Origin: Bacillota bacterium
Lineage (GTDB): Bacteria > Bacillota > Dethiobacteria > DTU022 > JAAZDU01
DNA length: 5,946 nucleotides
NCBI GenBank assembly: GCA_012512665.1
Contig: JAAZDU010000246.1
Location: 1-5,946 of the forward strand
Reading direction: 5' to 3'
Part shown: in pieces, positions 5,894 to 5,946 of the stretch
Position numbering within the stretch: position 1 is the first letter of the stretch
Layout: each line of letters starts with the position of its first letter
The notes under the pieces: model-generated
What the model was told of the DNA's origin: nothing
Databases searched by the model: none
What the model saw: the letters and a program-made list of their open reading frames with translations, nothing else
Made by a program: the position numbers and the translations under genes

Positions 5894-5936
5894 AAGCAAA
5901 TGCTTTTAAAAGTAAAGCATTTGTTTTGTGTTTGTT
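5894..5936 (+). terminator. Probable rho-independent terminator after the TsaD-like gene
   Basis: AAGCAAATGCTTT (5894-5906) pairs with AAAGCATTTGTTT (5914-5926): 12 Watson-Crick pairs and one G-T wobble around a 7-base loop (TAAAAGT). A T-rich tail, TGTGTTTGTTT, follows. The stem is AT-rich for a terminator and the tail is interrupted by G, so efficiency may be moderate. It would end the asp23-to-TsaD-like transcript about 85 bases after the stop codon, or act as a conditional terminator before a gene beyond the window. Confidence 0.6.
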
Positions 5937-5946
5937 TACTATGTGC

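Noticed and set aside
5900..5946. ATG at 5900 open to the right edge (MLLKVKHLFCVC...) as the start of a new gene
   Set aside because: It has no ribosome binding site, and its first codons are formed by the perfect arms of the terminator-like hairpin, which explains the sequence better.

Overview
This 5.9 kb window is AT-rich and densely coding. Every credible gene lies on the + strand. Strong purine-rich ribosome binding sites, occasional GTG/TTG starts, a Bacillus-type SOS box in front of recA, and the Asp23-AmaP-DUF2273-nusB gene order all point to a low-GC Firmicute. Within that phylum the best guess is a Clostridia or Peptococcaceae-like anaerobe, though the genus cannot be named from the sequence. 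No tRNA, rRNA, CRISPR array, insertion sequence or phage gene was seen.

Left part (1-2037): the window opens inside a gene for an FtsH-like AAA+ zinc metalloprotease whose N-terminus lies off the left edge. An AT-rich gap of about 150 bases follows. Then comes thpR, encoding a 2H-family RNA 2',3'-cyclic phosphodiesterase with both HxT motifs.

Middle (about 1981-3133): recA is complete. Its leader carries a LexA (DinR) operator at 2005-2018 matching the Gram-positive consensus at 13 of 14 positions, just upstream of the ribosome binding site. recA therefore looks individually SOS-controlled even though it follows thpR closely.

Right part (3134-5809): five tightly packed genes look like one transcription unit. 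They encode an Asp23/Gls24-family protein, the two-helix anchor AmaP (which itself ends in an Asp23-like domain), a small two-helix DUF2273 protein, NusB (TTG start), and a short TsaD/Kae1-like protein whose ATG overlaps the nusB stop as ATGA. The first three are the known envelope-stress module: soluble Asp23, its membrane anchor and a small membrane partner. NusB is a general antitermination factor. The Kae1-like protein keeps the metal ligands of the t6A synthase family but is divergent, and is probably a paralogue of unknown role.

Right end (5810-5946): this non-coding stretch contains a strong hairpin with a T-rich tail, which resembles an intrinsic terminator. A second inverted repeat sits upstream of it. 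The segments can pair in mutually exclusive ways and a seven-codon ORF overlies the first segment, so an attenuator leading into a gene beyond the window is possible but speculative.

Most of the window is ordinary core genome. The items most worth a second look are the TsaD-like paralogue, the terminal attenuator-like structure, the divergent FtsH-like protease with its dnaX-like A-run, and the recA to asp23 junction.
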